This document shows, one piece after another, positions 5,165 through 6,011 of a stretch of DNA of 6,011 nt. The first letter of the stretch is position 1. Every line of letters starts with the position of its first letter. The translations under genes and the position numbers were made by a program. This DNA is from an uncultured bacterium (lineage in GTDB: Bacteria > Cyanobacteriota > Vampirovibrionia > Gastranaerophilales > Gastranaerophilaceae), in NCBI GenBank assembly GCA_900314375.1, contig OMVC01000084.1, positions 1-6,011 of the forward strand. Direction: 5' to 3'. Below the pieces are notes generated by a model. The model saw only the letters and a program-made list of their open reading frames with translations. It was not told the DNA's origin and ran no database searches.

Positions 5165-6011
5165 TATGCACCCGTCCTTATTCTCGGATCCGTAATAATA
5201 AGAAGGATATCCGCTATTAAATTACCTAAAATAAGCATAACCGCACCCATCATCAAAGATGCCATTACAAGATTAATATCCGATTTCATAACCGCTTCCA
5301 AGATTAAACGTCCTAATCCCGGGTATTGAAAAACGTATTCTGTCAATGCCGCACCTGATAATAACCCCGCAAATTCAAATCCTAACAATGTAATCATTGG
5401 GTTAATGGCATTTCTTAATGCGTGCTTGTATATAACAACATTTTCGCTTAAGCCTTTCGCTCTTGCAAATTTTACATAATCACTATCCAAAACGTCAAGC
5501 ATATTTGCTCTCATTTGTCTTTGAAGTCCTGCTAAAGATATTGTAAACAGTACAAATACAGGCAAAATCAAATGATGGGTAATATCCCAAAATTTTCCGA
5601 ATATATTCATATCGGCATATCCGGCACTTGTCAGACCGCCAATCGGGAACCAGCCTGTCCTTACTGCAAACATCAATAAAAGCACCGCAAAGAAAAATGA
5701 CGGAATAGCCATCCCTATACTTGTGACAACAGTCATTATTCTGTCAAACGGGGTTTTCCACCGAACAGCAGCAAGTATTCCCAGCGGAACACCGACTAGC
5801 CATGTCAATAAAATTACAATAGAAGTTAATAACAGAGTATTCGGGATACGTTCGGCAAGTTTTGCACTTACTTTTTCACCTGTTGAAGTAACCCCTAAAT
5901 CACCTTTAACAAAAGATATTGCCCATTTTCCGTATTGAACTATTATAGGCTTATCCAAACCTAATCTTGCTCTTTCTTTTTCGACCGTTTCAGGCGAAAT
6001 AGAAGGATTTA
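5164..6011 (-). CDS. Peptide-type ABC transporter permease, DppB/OppB family (partial, N-terminus beyond right edge)
   Basis: The other membrane subunit of the same importer. The frame is open to the right edge and 281 residues are visible. A TTG at 5956-5958 is not the start: the 17 codons before it read PSISPETVEKERARLGLDKP, the conserved family segment that follows the first membrane helix, so roughly 40 N-terminal residues are missing. Numbered from the first visible residue, QYGKW at 25-29 and GDLGV at 36-40 precede a run of membrane segments (about 58-83, 91-117, 145-162, 205-225, 247-273). The EAA loop is at about 174-198 (YVKFARAKGLSENVVIYKH, 178-196), and TEYVFQYPGLGRL (223-235) is a strong family block. 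The TAA stop shares its last base with the DppC-type start, so the pair is translationally linked. The solute-binding protein and ATPases are not in the window and may lie upstream. Confidence 0.94.
   Translation of the reverse strand, partial: NPSISPETVEKERARLGLDKPIIVQYGKWAISFVKGDLGVTSTGEKVSAKLAERIPNTLLLTSIVILLTWLVGVPLGILAAVRWKTPFDRIMTVVTSIGMAIPSFFFAVLLLMFAVRTGWFPIGGLTSAGYADMNIFGKFWDITHHLILPVFVLFTISLAGLQRQMRANMLDVLDSDYVKFARAKGLSENVVIYKHALRNAINPMITLLGFEFAGLLSGAALTEYVFQYPGLGRLILEAVMKSDINLVMASLMMGAVMLILGNLIADILLIITDPRIRTGA

Noticed and set aside
5141..5938. Short plus-strand open frames (62 and 71 codons) opposite the permease genes
   Set aside because: They are mirrors of conserved permease coding sequence with no recognisable product.

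Overview
The window is a gene-dense, AT-rich bacterial segment in which every convincing gene lies on the minus strand, so transcription runs from right to left. Eight genes fill almost all of it. Two are cut by the window edges: a peptide-type ABC permease on the right and rpe on the left. The only intergenic stretch of any size is 86 bp, at 3262-3347. There is no RNA gene, CRISPR array, insertion sequence or phage gene.

In transcription order there are two groups. The first (6011 to 3348) is a DppB/OppB-type permease, a DppC/OppC-type permease with an enlarged extracytoplasmic segment, and an MgtC/SapB-family membrane protein. The second (3261 to 1) is a housekeeping cluster: pyrH (UMP kinase), frr (ribosome recycling factor), cdsA (phosphatidate cytidylyltransferase), rnc (ribonuclease III) and rpe (ribulose-phosphate 3-epimerase). 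The 86-bp gap between the groups holds a 33-bp near-perfect palindrome and a sigma-70-like promoter with 17-bp spacing, so the second group probably has its own promoter. Four of the seven gene junctions are the same one-base TAATG stop/start overlap, which suggests tight translational coupling.

The second group joins nucleotide supply (UMP to UDP), ribosome recycling, phospholipid precursor synthesis (CDP-diacylglycerol), double-stranded RNA processing and the pentose-phosphate/Calvin pathway. The first group imports peptides or a similar solute and carries an MgtC-like protein of uncertain role.

Organism: the low GC, the standard genetic code, the pyrH-frr pair and a CdsA whose central and C-terminal regions recall cyanobacterial homologues suggest a non-photosynthetic cyanobacterial relative (Vampirovibrionia/Gastranaerophilales type). 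This rests on remembered family patterns, not a search, and a Firmicutes-like or other low-GC lineage cannot be excluded.

I do not see an undescribed system here. The observation most worth checking is in RNase III: one of the four conserved metal-binding acidic residues (E. coli Asp114) is replaced by cysteine. The promoter/palindrome at 3262-3347 comes next.
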